From positions 11,808,653-11,872,652 of the forward strand of contig NC_067131.1 of NCBI RefSeq assembly GCF_021347895.1: 64,000 nt of DNA, written 5' to 3'. The DNA comes from Acanthochromis polyacanthus. Taxonomy: Eukaryota; Chordata; Actinopteri; Pomacentridae. Position 1 is the stretch's first letter, and each line of letters begins with the position of its first letter. Below the pieces are notes generated by a model, which saw only the letters and a list, made by a program, of their open reading frames with translations, made no database searches and was not told the origin of the DNA. Of this stretch, positions 39,421-51,411 are shown in pieces. A program made the translations under genes and the position numbers.

Positions 39421-41195
39421 TATACATAAACGCTCAGAAGTTGCGCTGGACTTTTACTTGCAGCAGAGTTGTATCTATGATTTTTTCATATTTGTATACA
39501 TGATTATTTATATTTATATATATGATTTGAAATGTATAATGATCATTCTCTCTGCCAACTATGATCTGTTTCTTTGGTCTTTAAGGAAGATGAGTCAAAA
39601 AAATGGCTAAAAGATCAGAGGAAATTACTGATGTTCTCATGAATTACTTTTAGTGTTTGAAAATCTTCATATCACACGGAAATAATGTCGAAAATAATGT
39701 GTGCGCTTTTCCCTCAGGTGAAAATACCTCCACTGCAGTGTTACCAGAGGCTGACGTGACAATAATGTACAAATAATGCATTTTTTGTGAAAATCAATGC
39801 ACATGCCAACAAGTGATCTTGGAATTTAGAAAGCCAGGAGAGTTGAGAGAAGGCTCATGAAAAGAAAAAGGAAAAAAAGAATTGGAGAAAATTACTCATG
39901 AGCAAAAAACAAAAAAAACAAAAACACCCCAGCGATGCTCCCATCAGAACATTATATTATTGCACTGATGCTTCCTGAGTTGATTCTGTGTTTAAATAAA
40001 AATGAATGGATTGGCTGAACTGGCGCATGAGCCAAAAACAATTTCTAGTGTCTAGGTTTGCTTCCAAATGCATTTCATTATTTCCCGTCTAGCCCACCTG
40101 AGTGATCCAGTCTGGTAGAATTTACATGGTGATGTCATAGGAATAAAACTCAAGTTTCTCGGCCCTGGAAAAGTTTCACAAATATAGAACTCCATGGATT
40201 AATTTTTTTTTTTTAAAAAGTCACAACAGAAAGTGGTTGTGTTGCTAGGCAACATGTAGCTAAACAGGAAGGGGCTTAGGGCTTGGCCCAGAGCTTTATA
40301 ATCCTAAAATAAGTTTTCACTGATTTCTGTCAATTTCAAGAACAGAGTAGCAGTGCTTTCTACACAATATTATTTTCAAACTGTCTGTCCATTGCAGATA
40401 AGCTCTCACATATATACAAACTGTCCTGTCCTCCCCTCTCTCTCGCTCTCACCTGTGATTTCACCACATCTTTTTATATACAGTGATGTTTGGGTCAGTT
40501 TTCCTGTCAAATGTTCTCTCCTGTTTCTGCTACAGCTGTTCCTCACACTCAGGCTACCAGCTAATATTAATAATACTTTGTTCCCCACATTCAGGTCCTG
40601 TTTAATCATAGCTCAAAGCACTTTAAGGCTCAGCTGTTGCATTGAAAGTATTTTAATACAGGCTTATTAATCTATAACAAACACCTGCGACACAGAAATC
40701 TGGTAAAACTGCCTGTTCTAAAAAATTATAAAATCTTCCAACCAATCAGAATTATTCAGTGCTCATGGTTATAGCATTATTTTTGATTTATTTAACAATT
40801 TATACATTTATTGTTTTTTAACAACTATATAAGTATATATTGATGGTTAAACATGACCTCTCTCTGTGAATTCACCTCTTATGCCTTATTTCTATATTTA
40901 AAAAAGAAACCATGTCTTAAACTCATGAAAGTCAGATTGAGAATGCCGCCATACTCCCTCAGCTCTGTCATCACCCCTCTTCTCTCTCTACACCTCTCCA
41001 ACGTCTTTCCTCCGTTTCTCTCCGCCACTCAAGCATGTCGCTTTTCCGCCCTTCTTTCCATATCTCTCTCTCTACCTCACCAGCATCAGCAAACCAAGGT
41101 CAGCCCCATTCATTCTTTTGGAAATCTGTTTACTAGCTACAGGTACGGACCCCAGTTTGGAAGGAGGCCCAGAGTCGTGCCTTGCTCAGCCTGCT

Positions 41196-41250
41196 GAGGG
41201 ATCACACCGTCTGTTTTGGTTTGGAAAATATCCAAGGGTCCTTGAAAGGT
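41196..41250 (+). mobile_element. Trace of LINE C-terminal sequence
   Basis: gagggatcacaccgtctgtt, ttggtttggaaaatatcc and aagggtcctt align by eye with gagggactacatatctcg... ctggaaatacctcaggatcc of the LINE fragment at 19376 onward. A more decayed copy of the same LINE end. Boundaries approximate. Confidence 0.4.
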
Positions 41251-42656
41251 AGGGAGTTCAGGATTGGAATACGTTCAAGTGCCCTCTCTCCAGATTAAGG
41301 TGGGTTTTTGGACATTGAATTTGGCTTCAGCCCAAAGATCTGAGCGAGAGTTAAAATTTGGAATGCTTGGAAAGAAATATCTGCTTTTTGGAGAAGGGTG
41401 GATTTACAAGTTTGGAATTGTGCCAAATGGTCCAAACAAGAAAAGGTATTGAACCTTTAAGTTTGTAACCTGTTAAAAGTATGATTTGTTCAAAAATGCT
41501 GGACAAGGGTGTGTGAGGGCCATATATTTATCTTAGGAGGAGTCCTAGTACGAACTAAAGAAGCATGATTAACATTTAGAACCTGGCAAAGTGTCAGACT
41601 GATCAAAGACCCCCTGACACTGGTGTGTAAAGGCTATGAATTAAGCTTGGAGCAAATCCAAGCAAGCATGCAACCGAGGGAGCATCTTTAAAGATCAGAG
41701 CCTATCAAAGTGTCAGACTTAGCCATGGCCCCTGTCTGGGGAATACATAAGTCAGTTATTGGGTCTGGAGCAAGTCCAGCAGTCTTTGTGCTACATGAAG
41801 AAGAAGGTGCTGACGCAGGTGCAAAAATATCCCACAAATTTTGATTTTTGCTTTTTTTAGTGCTTTCATTTCAGTTTTAGATTTATTTTGTGCCATATGC
41901 GGTCTTATTTATCTCTCCCCCTCTCATATTTACGGCTTTTTCCGCAGATGCAGGACTGAATACAGAGAATGTAACCAGGAGTTTATGAAGAAAAACCCTT
42001 TTCAATGAAAATGCCTCCAAAAAGCCCTCGTATCCCCAAAGCTGTACTGTACTGCAAACAAATACTTAAGTTTAACTTTGAAATGTTGCTTTGTAGCTGC
42101 ATGTCTAATTTCAGGTGCAGTAGTTTCCTCCAACTAAAGTTATAAGTTGAAGACCTAATAGGTTGAAAAACAACGGATGAAACAATTCCATTTTGGTAAC
42201 AATTTGCTTTTTCCATCTCAGAAGTACTTGCTTTACTAAAGGTTATTCTTGTATTATCTACAGATATGACAGACAAAATAAAAATGAATTGAAAATAAGC
42301 ATATTTTAATGGTAATTATCAGCAGATCCATGCTTACAGCGACTATGAGGGGATCAGTTTCCTGGAAGATATGACTACATTCTCAAGAAGCAGCAATTTT
42401 AGCATCATAAGGAAACATTCAACCCTATTAAGACAACTCCCTAACTCACGCATAAGTGTTGCATGGACTTCTAAAATCCTTGCATCCTGTCTACCTTCAG
42501 TAAGTACCCAACGTCCTCTGAGCATAATAACATACTGTCCTAATTACAAAGCTACCACAGTTTACAGAGTTATGTTAGTGATCTTTGGTCCCCATTGTGA
42601 AAGATTATAAGAGCCGAATTTAATTAGAGCCTCTGTGAATCTTTGTGTGCTGTGCT

Positions 42657-42679
42657 GTGTGTGTGTGTGTGTGTGTGTT
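42657..42679. repeat. Short GT microsatellite
   Basis: About 11 GT units followed by tttgtgtgc. No other feature nearby. Confidence 0.9.
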
Positions 42680-43298
42680 TGTGTGCGAGCATTACTTGTG
42701 TCGTGGAGACATTAATCTGTTTACACAGACACATTGCAGAAACCTGCATCCCAGCTGGGGACACAAAGCAAGCCCCCATAACGTAAATTATGACCATTTA
42801 AGGTGAAGGACAAAGAAATCAATGAACGATGAATTCTGAAAGCTTCCGATATAGTTCTGGAGAAGCGATTTGTCTCTCATGGCGGTGACCCCTTACACCA
42901 ATATTGCAGAAACAAGGCTTGTGCCGCAATAACAAAAGTTGTGTTACCAGTTTTTAGATCCTGCTGTGTTGGGCTTTTTAATTGCACATGTGCAATCAGG
43001 GACTTATTGATAGAATGAGATAAACTGTAATCTTATCTGACATTTTTGGTCCTGACTAATCATCATAACAAAGGATTAGTGAAAGGAAGAGTCATGCACG
43101 TCTGCATAATGAATGCATTAGCATATTGGTACATAGTACAATCATACATGTTCACACAGACCAAGCAGGCTTTCGAAGACAACAAAACCTATTTAAAACA
43201 GACTGTGCAGTGAGGTGAGGAGATTTTTTTTGTGGTGGCTGCTTGTCTGTGCATGATTTAGAGTGTGAATATGTATTCGTGTGTGTTCATCTTCCTAC

Positions 43299-43427
43299 CT
43301 TGACCTGTCCAACGTAGGCGTGATCCTGCTCCTCGGTGACAGTGAGGTTCACAGGCAGTGAAGAATTGAACAACGGGTCATTGTCATTAACATCTGTCAC
43401 CACAATGTTCACCGTCGCAGTGGAGGT
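43299..43427 (-). CDS. pcdh15: pcdh15 exon E (EC6-EC7 linker)
   Basis: 129 bases, 43 codons, phase 0 at both ends. It reads [20 protein letters not shown], then [20 protein letters not shown] and [13 protein letters not shown] is a canonical DxNDNxP cadherin linker that coordinates calcium between EC6 and EC7. [13 protein letters not shown] is the first EC7 strand and its XEX calcium motif. N-glycosylation sequons NSS and NLT are visible. The donor is gtagga. The acceptor is odd: the intron end is a CT run, then an interrupted TG repeat, then tag, so there is no normal polypyrimidine tract next to the AG. This exon follows a 7.9-kb intron and precedes the largest internal intron (12.9 kb). 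Confidence 0.95.
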
Positions 43428-43461
43428 CTACACACACACACACATACACAGAGAGAGAGAA
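43428..43461. repeat. CA/GA repeat abutting exon E acceptor
   Basis: ctacacacacacacacatac then acagagagagagaa. In gene orientation this is a CT run, then an interrupted TG run, then tag directly before exon E, so it forms the splice acceptor region. Confidence 0.9.
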
Positions 43462-46194
43462 GTTCGCGTTACTTTTCTTGTCATTTCAGAAAGCCTCCGA
43501 CTGGTGTCACAAAGTTTTGCTTTTTCTGTGACAGACTATCAAAACATGCAGGATGGATCTGTTTTCAAACTTCAAAGAGGTCTAATTTCACCATCCATTT
43601 CTACCTTATATAACAAACTAAAGAGCCCATTTCGCTTGCTAATTAGCTGTACTCTGGTCCTGGCTCCCTCATCGCTCCATGCATGTAAAAAACATTTGCT
43701 CGAAAAATACACTGGAAAAACTCCTCACTGTTGGTGCACTTTCTGTTCCTGTGCTTAAAGTTATGACTGTGTTAACCCTGTAGCATTCACCCCATATTTG
43801 TTGGACTCTTATGAAGAAAAGTGCAGCACATAGTGGTTCAACATTTTCACTTTATAGATGATAGAAAAGGTAAGCTTTGATAAAGGCTAATTCATGCTCC
43901 GCACGTGATGTAAATTTCATCATCCACCAAAGTCCACAAGAGTTGGATGTTGGATGAGACCCCCTGTTGGCGCTCTGATTGGTAGGTCTGCCTTCGATGT
44001 GCTGCCTACGTTACTCTGGTGCTGACAGCTGATTGGCCCAGACCCAGCTCCCTGCCTCCAATCAAGCCCACACCTGACTTTAAAAGATCTGTCAACCCGG
44101 GATTCTGTGGCAGCTTTTGTGTGAAGTGTGCAACTCGTGTCTTGTTAAGGATCTAGTTAAGAAATTTGACTTTTCATTTGAGGGTTAAGGGTCAATTTGA
44201 CTGGTAAAACCTTTTTGTGGAAGGTCAGCGTGACTGTCTATAGAGCAGAGCAACAATTCTGCACTCATGTCCAGTTTTAAAGTCTGCATCTATTGGCACC
44301 CACAGAAAGCATTAACTGGCCTTTATGCTCCCTTGAGGAGGCCCACATGGCTGTTCTACTACTTTCTAGTGCAACTGGCCTGTATTTGGAGGGCACATTG
44401 CACATATTATATAAGAAAAGATGAGTACGCAGTTGATCGTTATCTACGCTTATATCTGAATGCACACTATTGTAGAGTACCAGCCTAATTATGGGCTGTC
44501 CACATAAGTTCACAGAGGGTTCGAGTGGACTCTTGCGAACTGGGCAGCAAGCTAACATTACTCTGACCCAGTTGACCTTGTGGATGCAGTAAGTATGACA
44601 CTGGCATTAAAATACCCACAGACCTTGACCTTGCAGTTTAAAGCAGCTGCCCTTAATTTGCTGTTAGCACATTACCAAGCATTTCACTAGACCCTATTTG
44701 CTATCCCTGCTGTTGTTCTTGAGAAAAAAACAAAACAATAAAAGTAAAGCTGGAAAAAAAAAATTGGTAGTGAACCATGGTTTTACTGTGTACAAACTCT
44801 TGCTACACAGTAAGGCTGCTATTGTTGCTGTGATATTGGTATCTGAAAATGATTTACACCATTTGAAAAGCAAGGATTTGTGCTTTCAAAGCATGACTCA
44901 AAATGGGCCGATGGTATTTCAAATACACTTTCCAGAATTTTCTCCTGGCCTGCATTTGGGTTGGTGAGTGTTCAAGGGGTTTTAAGGTATGAATAATTAA
45001 GAAAATTGTTAAAATTACTTATGGCCATCCCGACAGCAGAGAAGCCATCAGTGGAGAGTCCCTGCATGTCAGTGCTCTGCTCTCTATCCCCATGTTTGCA
45101 GTCTGTCTTTACTGTAGCTTTCTACTACTTAAATAAATTATAAATACTTAAGCAGGGCAGTCAAGGGTCAAAGAGAGCCTGTGTTTACACTGATTTTAGC
45201 CTTTAGTGCTGCATGGAAAAAAATGCTAAACTCTTGACGACTGCTTTCACTCCGGGGGTTTGGCTTCACTAACATACTCAGCTTTGTCTCGGGGGGGGGG
45301 GGAGGAGGAATGACAGGAGTTAGATGCTCATTCTTAGGAAACTGCTTCATAAAACCTGAAAACGTCTGTCAACAAAGATGAGGAATCGAGCCAACTCAAC
45401 GGACGACCTGAAGCCTTGAATCATGTTTGTAAAGATTTGGAGGAGATCCATTAAAAAAGTTTTTTTCTTTCAGAAAATGTCACTACTTTGTTTTCCAGTA
45501 AATGTCACCAAGCCCGAACGGAAGAGCGGGAAAGAGAGGGAAGCTTCTAGGAGGTCACCAATTTCTTAATTTCACTTTCATGAGTGGAGCACAGAGAGTC
45601 ATCCAAGAATTGACTTTTAAAGAAGGAAACTGGGAGGAGGAGGAAAATGAAGGAGAGCTAACCGATTTACAACAGTGGGATGGAAAGAGAGAAAAGCAGC
45701 GTGTGTGTGGGAGAGTGACAATCACAGAGGCGACAACAGGCTATTGAGGTTGGCAGGGCACACGGTGATGCAAGTAATTTGAGGTTAAGAGCTCACAGTT
45801 GACAGAACGGTTTATCTGAATGCCAATATATGTAAAGTAGAATGAGCTCTGATATAATGAAGAGGCAGGCGGTGAGCAACACTGGCAAACACACACGCAA
45901 GACAGACACAAAAGGCTGAGATAGAGTCAGCTCCATTTTGCGTTGGGGGCTCTTAACACATCACTTTTCAATAGTCGCACACCTCAGAGTTTATTATCTC
46001 GTAGATACTGTGGCCAGCTGCCAGAATTCAACACCCACCTTCCTGGAGTCACCATATTTTGAAGGGTTTAGCTGTATTACTTTGAGAGATGCCCCGATAT
46101 GGAGTGTCACAGCTGAAATCTGATTATGTTAATCTCATAGATTCAAAGGAAATCTAGCTTTTTTTAAGACTGACACAACAACAACCAAAATATG

Positions 46195-46845
46195 TACATG
46201 TAGCCGTGAACAAAAGCTTACATACACTTGTGAAGACCATTTATTCCATGCTTTCTTGTGTTTAGTGACTCCTGTGACATTTATTTTTCTATAATTGAAC
46301 ACGTGTTTTCAATCATGCATTTTGTTTTTTTTATTATAGGTCTTTTGAAAAAAAATGACTAAATCTGATGTGTAAAAAGGTACATACAGCAATTCTAAAA
46401 TGTAGTTAAATGTCCTTTGGCAACTTTCATGCCAACTAGATACTTTTATTAGCCGTCCACAGCCTTCTGACATTTATTGACTGCTCCTATTGACAGAATT
46501 GGTGCTGTTACACTAAATTTGTTAGCTTTCTGACACAGACTTGCTTTTTCCGCACAGTCCACAACTTTTTGATGTGGCTTCAGTCTGGACTTTGGGGGAG
46601 ATCAGTCTAAAACCTTAATTCTGACCTGATTTAGCGATTTCTTTACCACTTTTGATGTGTGCTTTGGGTCACTGTCTTGTTGGAAACCCCAACTGCTTTC
46701 AATACCTAACTTTCTGACTTCAACTTTTCCTGAAAAATGTGGAGGTAATCCTCCTCCTTAATCACTCTATTTGCATTTTGTAAAGCACCAGTTCCACTTG
46801 CAGCAAAGCAGCCCCACAGCAGAATACCATCACCGCTATGCTCAT
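46195..46845 (-). mobile_element. Decayed Tc1-like transposon, one end
   Basis: The left border tacatgtagccgtgaacaaa then agcttacatacacttgtg is Tc1-type (usual form gtgaacaaaagtttacatacac). Minus-strand frames give LWGCFAASGTGALQNANRVI, EEDYLHIFQEKLKSES and, in another frame, FQQDSDPKHTSKVVKKSLNQ, then a worn PPKS segment. These match the Tc1 transposase blocks WGCFAASGTG, the second catalytic Asp in QQD-DPKHTS, and PQSPDLNP. Frameshifts and stops are many and no matching right end was found. Confidence 0.75.
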
Positions 46846-49525
46846 CCTATGTGCATTTAGAAATGTTGTCAGAAGAATGAGAAGAAGTCATTTTGAAGGA
46901 TTTGCTAACATGTAATTGTTGAATAAAGGCATTTTTACATTTTGTGGAAGCAGGTTCCTTAACTGATGCCACCATACAGTTACAATACAACCCATCTGAC
47001 GACAGCATACTGTTCTGCACCAAAGTTTAAATTGCATCCTACAACGCACATTGTCCTTACAGTGGAGCCGGTTTACTGCACCAACTTGTAGGGTCCTCAA
47101 TCTGTGGCAGAATGATGGATTCACTGGCCAAATAGCCAATTAGGCACTTTGTAGTCTGACACTCTCACAACAGGACATTTAATAATATGGGACACAGACG
47201 TGTGTGTATGTGTGTGTGTGCACATATGAAGACAACCCAAGGCCTTTCGGGTGATGCTGATTAATGGGCCCGTATAAGGCAACTACACTCCAATCTTCTC
47301 TTCTCCTTTTTCTATTTCTTTCTTTCCTTGTCTTCCCTTACGTCTCTCTGTAGCTGATTCCATTCCTCTCTTGTAAACCCTCTTTTCTCTCTCTCTCTAG
47401 TCACAATACTCTATTCTTTTTCCCTCCTTTCTCCTTCGAAATATAATGGAGTGTCAAGCAGAAAAATGTCCAAACTACTTTTAGCCATTTTCTGACTTGG
47501 AGACCCTTGGGGCACAAAGATAATACGCTAATTGTCAAGGTCCAGAGAGCAATTGACTAAGTATGTGCGTGCATGTGTGAGTGTGTATGTATCAAGGCTT
47601 GTGTATGAACACACAGTACAATTGCTAAGGTAATAATGGCCCCTTCAACACCTCCCTCATCGCTCTCCCTCCCTCTAACTTCCTCCCACTCGCTGCCTCT
47701 CTCCATATTGCGTGCGAGGCTGTGCGTAAGAGAAGGTCACAGCATTATAATCAGCGTTTTGTCTCCTCAGAGGGATCTTAAACTTTACCTTTTGTTTTAA
47801 TTGGCATGTGGGGGAAGGGGGTTATTGGGGGAGGAGGACGGTTTTAATGCTAGGCTAATGGATGGAGAGGGGAAGAAAGGAGAAGAGGGAGAAGAGCGAG
47901 GAGAAAGGCAAGCTGATGAAAGTCAAAGGAGCAGAGAGGCGAGAGCATTTAGTGTCCTCATTTGACTTTTATGTGAGAGTGGCTGAAGGCAAATGTGAGA
48001 GAACTAGACGCAACACAAAGAGAGTGGCTGAGAAAGTGATTCTGGTGATCAATTAGATTAGTGATAAAATGAGCAAAGGGCACACATGCCTTCATTCCTG
48101 CAAGAAAAGCTCCTGTAAATAAGAGTAAATAAATGGCACACATTCATTCAGGTTTCCACAAAGAGACGAGGGGGCAGAGTAAAAAGGCTGCTGACATGCA
48201 GAGATAGAGGAGATGCGATGGTATTAAAACAGGAATAACGGCACGCAAATTCAACATAATCAGACAATATTTCCAAGGACAAATTGATGATGTTGCATTT
48301 GGTTTTACACATGACAAGTGCCGTAAAGTAGTTGAAAAGCAAATTAAAAAAAGGGAGAACCTGAAATTGCATGTGCAGAACCTGGCTGAGATTTTCAATT
48401 TCAGAAAGTTAAGATAATGCAATGAGGACACCCACTATCCATCGTCAGACAGATGTGAGAGGAGATGGTTTGCGGGTCATACAGACTATAAATCCGAGTT
48501 AAGTCAGTTAAATCTGTAGATACAGTTCATGTGTGTAAATGGCTTAGATTTACTGTAGATCATTTAAGTGTTTCCCATTTGTACTGAAGTGTCAAAAGAA
48601 ACATTTTGGTCTCTTCTTCTTTGTCTCCTTTCAGTTGGAAAATAAAGACTTTTCACTTGGGAGAGTTAGACCATAAACTAGGATCGTTAAAGAAGAAAGT
48701 AACCTGGTGAAGGTTTAGCTAGACTATCAGTGTGCAGGATTTTTCATCACAGTATTCACACGTGGTGACAGATGCAGTCTTGTTATCCAACAAATTTATG
48801 CATTCAGAGGTCTTCCTGCATAGAAAACACAGAAAAATCACCAGTGGCAAAATGATAAAGTCAAGCATTTTCTATCAAATGGCCAGAAATGACAGAAAAA
48901 TCCATATATTTCTGTTCCATAATGCAAAGTACACTGAATGTACTGAAAGTCACCCTCTAAAGGTCAAAAGGTCTCAGCCAAGAATAACATTCTTTTTTTC
49001 TGTTTTTGCTGTAAAACTGCTGTAAACATATCTTAAAAAAAACAACAACATTATGTTGATATTGACAAAAAAACTACCTTTGTCCTATGAAAGTAAAAGT
49101 GTGCCAGGTATGTATGACAAGCAAAAAAAATGTTGCAGACCATGTTTGAACTAAGGATACAGCAATTATTATCCCATCGATACGCTGGAATCTCCCAAAA
49201 CTAATGGACAATCATGGAGTTGTCCAAACATAAAAACAGCTTTAACCTAACTTCACATCGAATGCCCTCTTCAGTTTACAGGATATTTCATTTCTGACCA
49301 TACCTACTGTCCCTGATGGGTGAAGTCAGAACAGTGTTTGGTTTGCGCCTGTAGCTACAACCCACAACACACCCGTACGCCACTGCGAATGGCAAAATAA
49401 GATTTTGAAAACCACTGGAGGTGATTTTTATCGGGTGTTATGTTCCCCCTCAATGACAACAACACTTGCAATCGGCTACGATGACTTGTTAAATGACAGA
49501 AAGGGGTTTACAGGTGACAGAAAAC

Positions 49526-49607
49526 GTCTTTCTTAAATTTACTGCTCCACAGCCCCCAACTGCCCCGTGGCATCTGGGGTCTGTGGAGCAGCAAATACAA
49601 GAAAGAC
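49526..49607. other. 82-base near-perfect hairpin
   Basis: gtctttcttaaatttactgc at the left pairs with gcagcaaatacaagaaagac at the right. The stem continues through tccacagccccc/tggggtctgtgga to a 4-base loop at 49565-49568. I count 39 opposed positions with 33 Watson-Crick pairs. Both strands can fold. It is the size of a microRNA precursor but could equally be a tiny foldback transposon. Confidence 0.7.
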
Positions 49608-50606
49608 AGCTGTTATCATTTTTGAAAAGCTCCTTGCAAAGGCAACAAAACGCACACCCAACTCATTACACACAAACTCCTCTGCGTCACATTTCAACAC
49701 ATTGAATGCCCTTGTACTTTTATACATGTAGGATAGTTTAATAGAACTTGCAGAACTTCTTCAAGGTTGAAAATAAACCCCAGGGTTGGCTATTTTTCAG
49801 GCAGCAAATTATATATTAGATGGTGTTCGATTTGTCACAGAGGTAAGTACTAAAACACAGGAGAAGCTTGCTGTGAAAAGGAGAAATTTGACCTTGAACA
49901 TGTAAACACAGTCCATTTTAAAACAAAATGTGATCAATTCAGAAGCCTAACCAAAGAACAGCTTAAAATAGCTTCAAATAAATGACTAAAAAGTCTAAAG
50001 AAAATGAAAAAAAAATCATTGTGTGTTTGATTTGTGCCTGCACCACCCTTTCTGCCTCCAAACAAGGAATTTCTTGGTCTTAAAAGCAACTCTTCCACGA
50101 AGAGAACACTGCATGCTGAAAACTGACGCAAAAGGAATACCCAGTGCATTGAAATGTGACGCCAAGAGGTCCTGACCAAGTGTCAGCTACATCACACTGA
50201 CATTTTTGGATTTATCCCCTTTGGAGGGTGTCCCTGATGAGCTTCTTTTTGAGTGGGAAAAAAACGCTGGTTAAGACAGATTTATCCATCTTAGTGTCAG
50301 TGTAATCCCAGTTGTTTCATATGAGACAGTGCAATAAAACTAGTCTGTATGATAAAAGCTGCTGGCCAGTTAAAAAGTGTGAGTCAGCGGATAACTTCTG
50401 AGCCCTACTTAAGCCGTCCATTTTGTTCTTTTCACATTTGTTGGGGCTTCTGCCTGTTTTGTCCAATATTATACATCCAGACTTGTTCATGATATAATAT
50501 TCAGCATTTTATTGTGATTAATGATTGATGGTAATTATTATTGAAGTATTTCCAAAAGCTGCCCCTATTATTCTGCTTTTAACACAACCCCACAGTTGTT
50601 GTTTGT

Positions 50607-51182
50607 TAGCCTAGCCGCGCTAGACAACCCACGGCAACGAATTTAATTCTCTGCCAGGGTGGGTCGAGTTACCCTCCATAAGACTCGAGGCTGGATTCTC
50701 CTAAAACTGGCCGGACCAATCACAATGAAGTGTAGAGTCAGGCGTAACGAAGTGACGACAGAGGCGTGACGATTCTGACAGAAACAACCGGCGCACAATA
50801 AACAGTTATCTTTCGACTCGGCTTTGGCCACAGCCCTTAAAGATTTGAAGCTAAAATTCAACTTGAAAGATAAACAAAGGACGGCACTGAAGTGTTTCAT
50901 TGAGAAGAAAGACGTATTTGGACTTAAGCCGACGGGATATGGCAAATCCTTAATATACCAGTTGGCTCCGCGGCTCCGCTGGTTGGGAAGCTAATGGGAC
51001 TTAGCCACAATCCGCCGGTGCTCTCGGAACTACGTCAGCCTATTCGTTGCGTTGATTGGTTGTATACCTACCCAATTGCTGCAGAGGGATTTGATAGACA
51101 ACCTTTTAGCCCGCCTCCCTCCCTGTCGAGCTTCCCTAGACCCTTGTGCCGTCAGAAACATGGGTGTAGCATGGCTAGGCTA
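50607..51182 (+). mobile_element. TIR transposon family copy 1 (9-bp TSD)
   Basis: 576 bases. It begins TAGCCTAGCCGCGCTAGAC and ends GGCTAGGCTA in an inverted, slightly mutated copy of the same terminus. Flanked by GTTGTTTGT on both sides (50598-50606 and 51183-51191), a perfect 9-base target-site duplication. The interior is about 90% like copy 2 by eye and carries a helicase fragment. A 9-base insertion (ccgcggctc-type) relative to copy 2 disturbs the frame after the Walker motif. Nine-base duplications are characteristic of Mutator-like elements; the superfamily is inferred. Confidence 0.85.
50824..50994 (+). pseudogene. SF2 (RecQ-like) helicase fragment, copy 1
   Basis: A plus frame inside transposon copy 1 reads LATALKDLKLKFNLKDKQRT, ALKCFIEKKDVFGLKPTGYG and KSLIYQLAP, then leaves the family and stops. 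The order FxLKxKQ...(A/V)...KDVF...PTGYGKSLIYQLAP is the Q-motif region and Walker A (motif I) of RecQ/DEAD-type helicases. Motifs Ia to VI, including DEAH/DEAD, are absent, so it cannot be an active helicase. In this copy the PTGYGKS box is intact. Confidence 0.75.
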
Positions 51183-51317
51183 GTTGTTTGTGACATTTCA
51201 CCGGGAAGGATTTAGAATCCCTTCTGGCAGCCACTTGCTTTAATTCCACTGGGGATGTGAAACAACTCAAGTAAAGACAACCAGTTAATATCTGTGTGGT
51301 ACAGCTGAGTTTCTTAC

Positions 51318-51411
51318 TCCATCTGGGTGTCCGTCTGAGGCTGTGACCAGCAGGGTATAGTAATCCAAAGACTCCCTGTCCAGAGGATTGTCCAGAACCA
51401 AATACCCTGAA
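51318..51411 (-). CDS. pcdh15: pcdh15 exon D (EC6, LDRES strand)
   Basis: 94 bases: one base completing the Asn codon from exon C, then 31 codons ending phase 0. Acceptor is tctttccag, donor gtaaga. It reads SGYLVLDNPLDRESLDYYTL, then LVTASDGHPDG. LDRES-D-Y-L-V-TASDG-PDG is the classic cadherin strand with the LDRE calcium ligand motif and matches vertebrate PCDH15 EC6 (ALDRES, ITASDGRPDG). Reading through the donor would add Val and a few residues that do not fit the family, and GAT GGA|gtaaga joins perfectly to Thr-Ser-Thr-Ala-Thr of exon E. Confidence 0.94.

Larger units (their letters stand above)
30412..43298 (-). other. pcdh15 intron E-F (12.9 kb)
   Basis: Largest complete intron here. 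Transposon relics are listed separately. I saw nothing recognisable in 30412-31969, 35016-39216 and 39421-43298, except short homopolymers (A at 37207-37228, T at 38175-38194), a possible MITE-like stretch at 38690-39090 with tcc-aaactgcatact-type sequence, a LINE trace at 41196 and a GT repeat at 42657-42679. Confidence 0.8.
43462..51317 (-). other. pcdh15 intron D-E (rest)
   Basis: The intron is 7,890 bases in all. It contains a Tc1 relic, a strong hairpin and copy 1 of the 9-base-duplication transposon family, listed separately. A 12-G run lies at 45291-45302. 43462-46194, 46846-49525 and 49608-50597 show CT/GA-rich and TG-rich tracts (for example 47280-47410 and 47850-47950) but no recognisable gene. 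Confidence 0.8.

Noticed and set aside
43773..44190. TTAACCCT at left and AGGGTTAA at right, suggesting another piggyBac-like element
   Set aside because: Only the 8 terminal bases match; the following sequences are not inverted repeats of each other.
45291..45302. Run of 12 G as a quadruplex candidate
   Set aside because: A single homopolymer with no spaced G-tracts beside it is weak evidence of a functional structure.
46888..47139. 83-codon minus frame just beyond the Tc1 relic
   Set aside because: No resemblance to transposase or any family I know, and no splice context.
47862..48056. 64-codon Lys/Glu-rich plus frame
   Set aside because: Produced by a GA-rich low-complexity tract.
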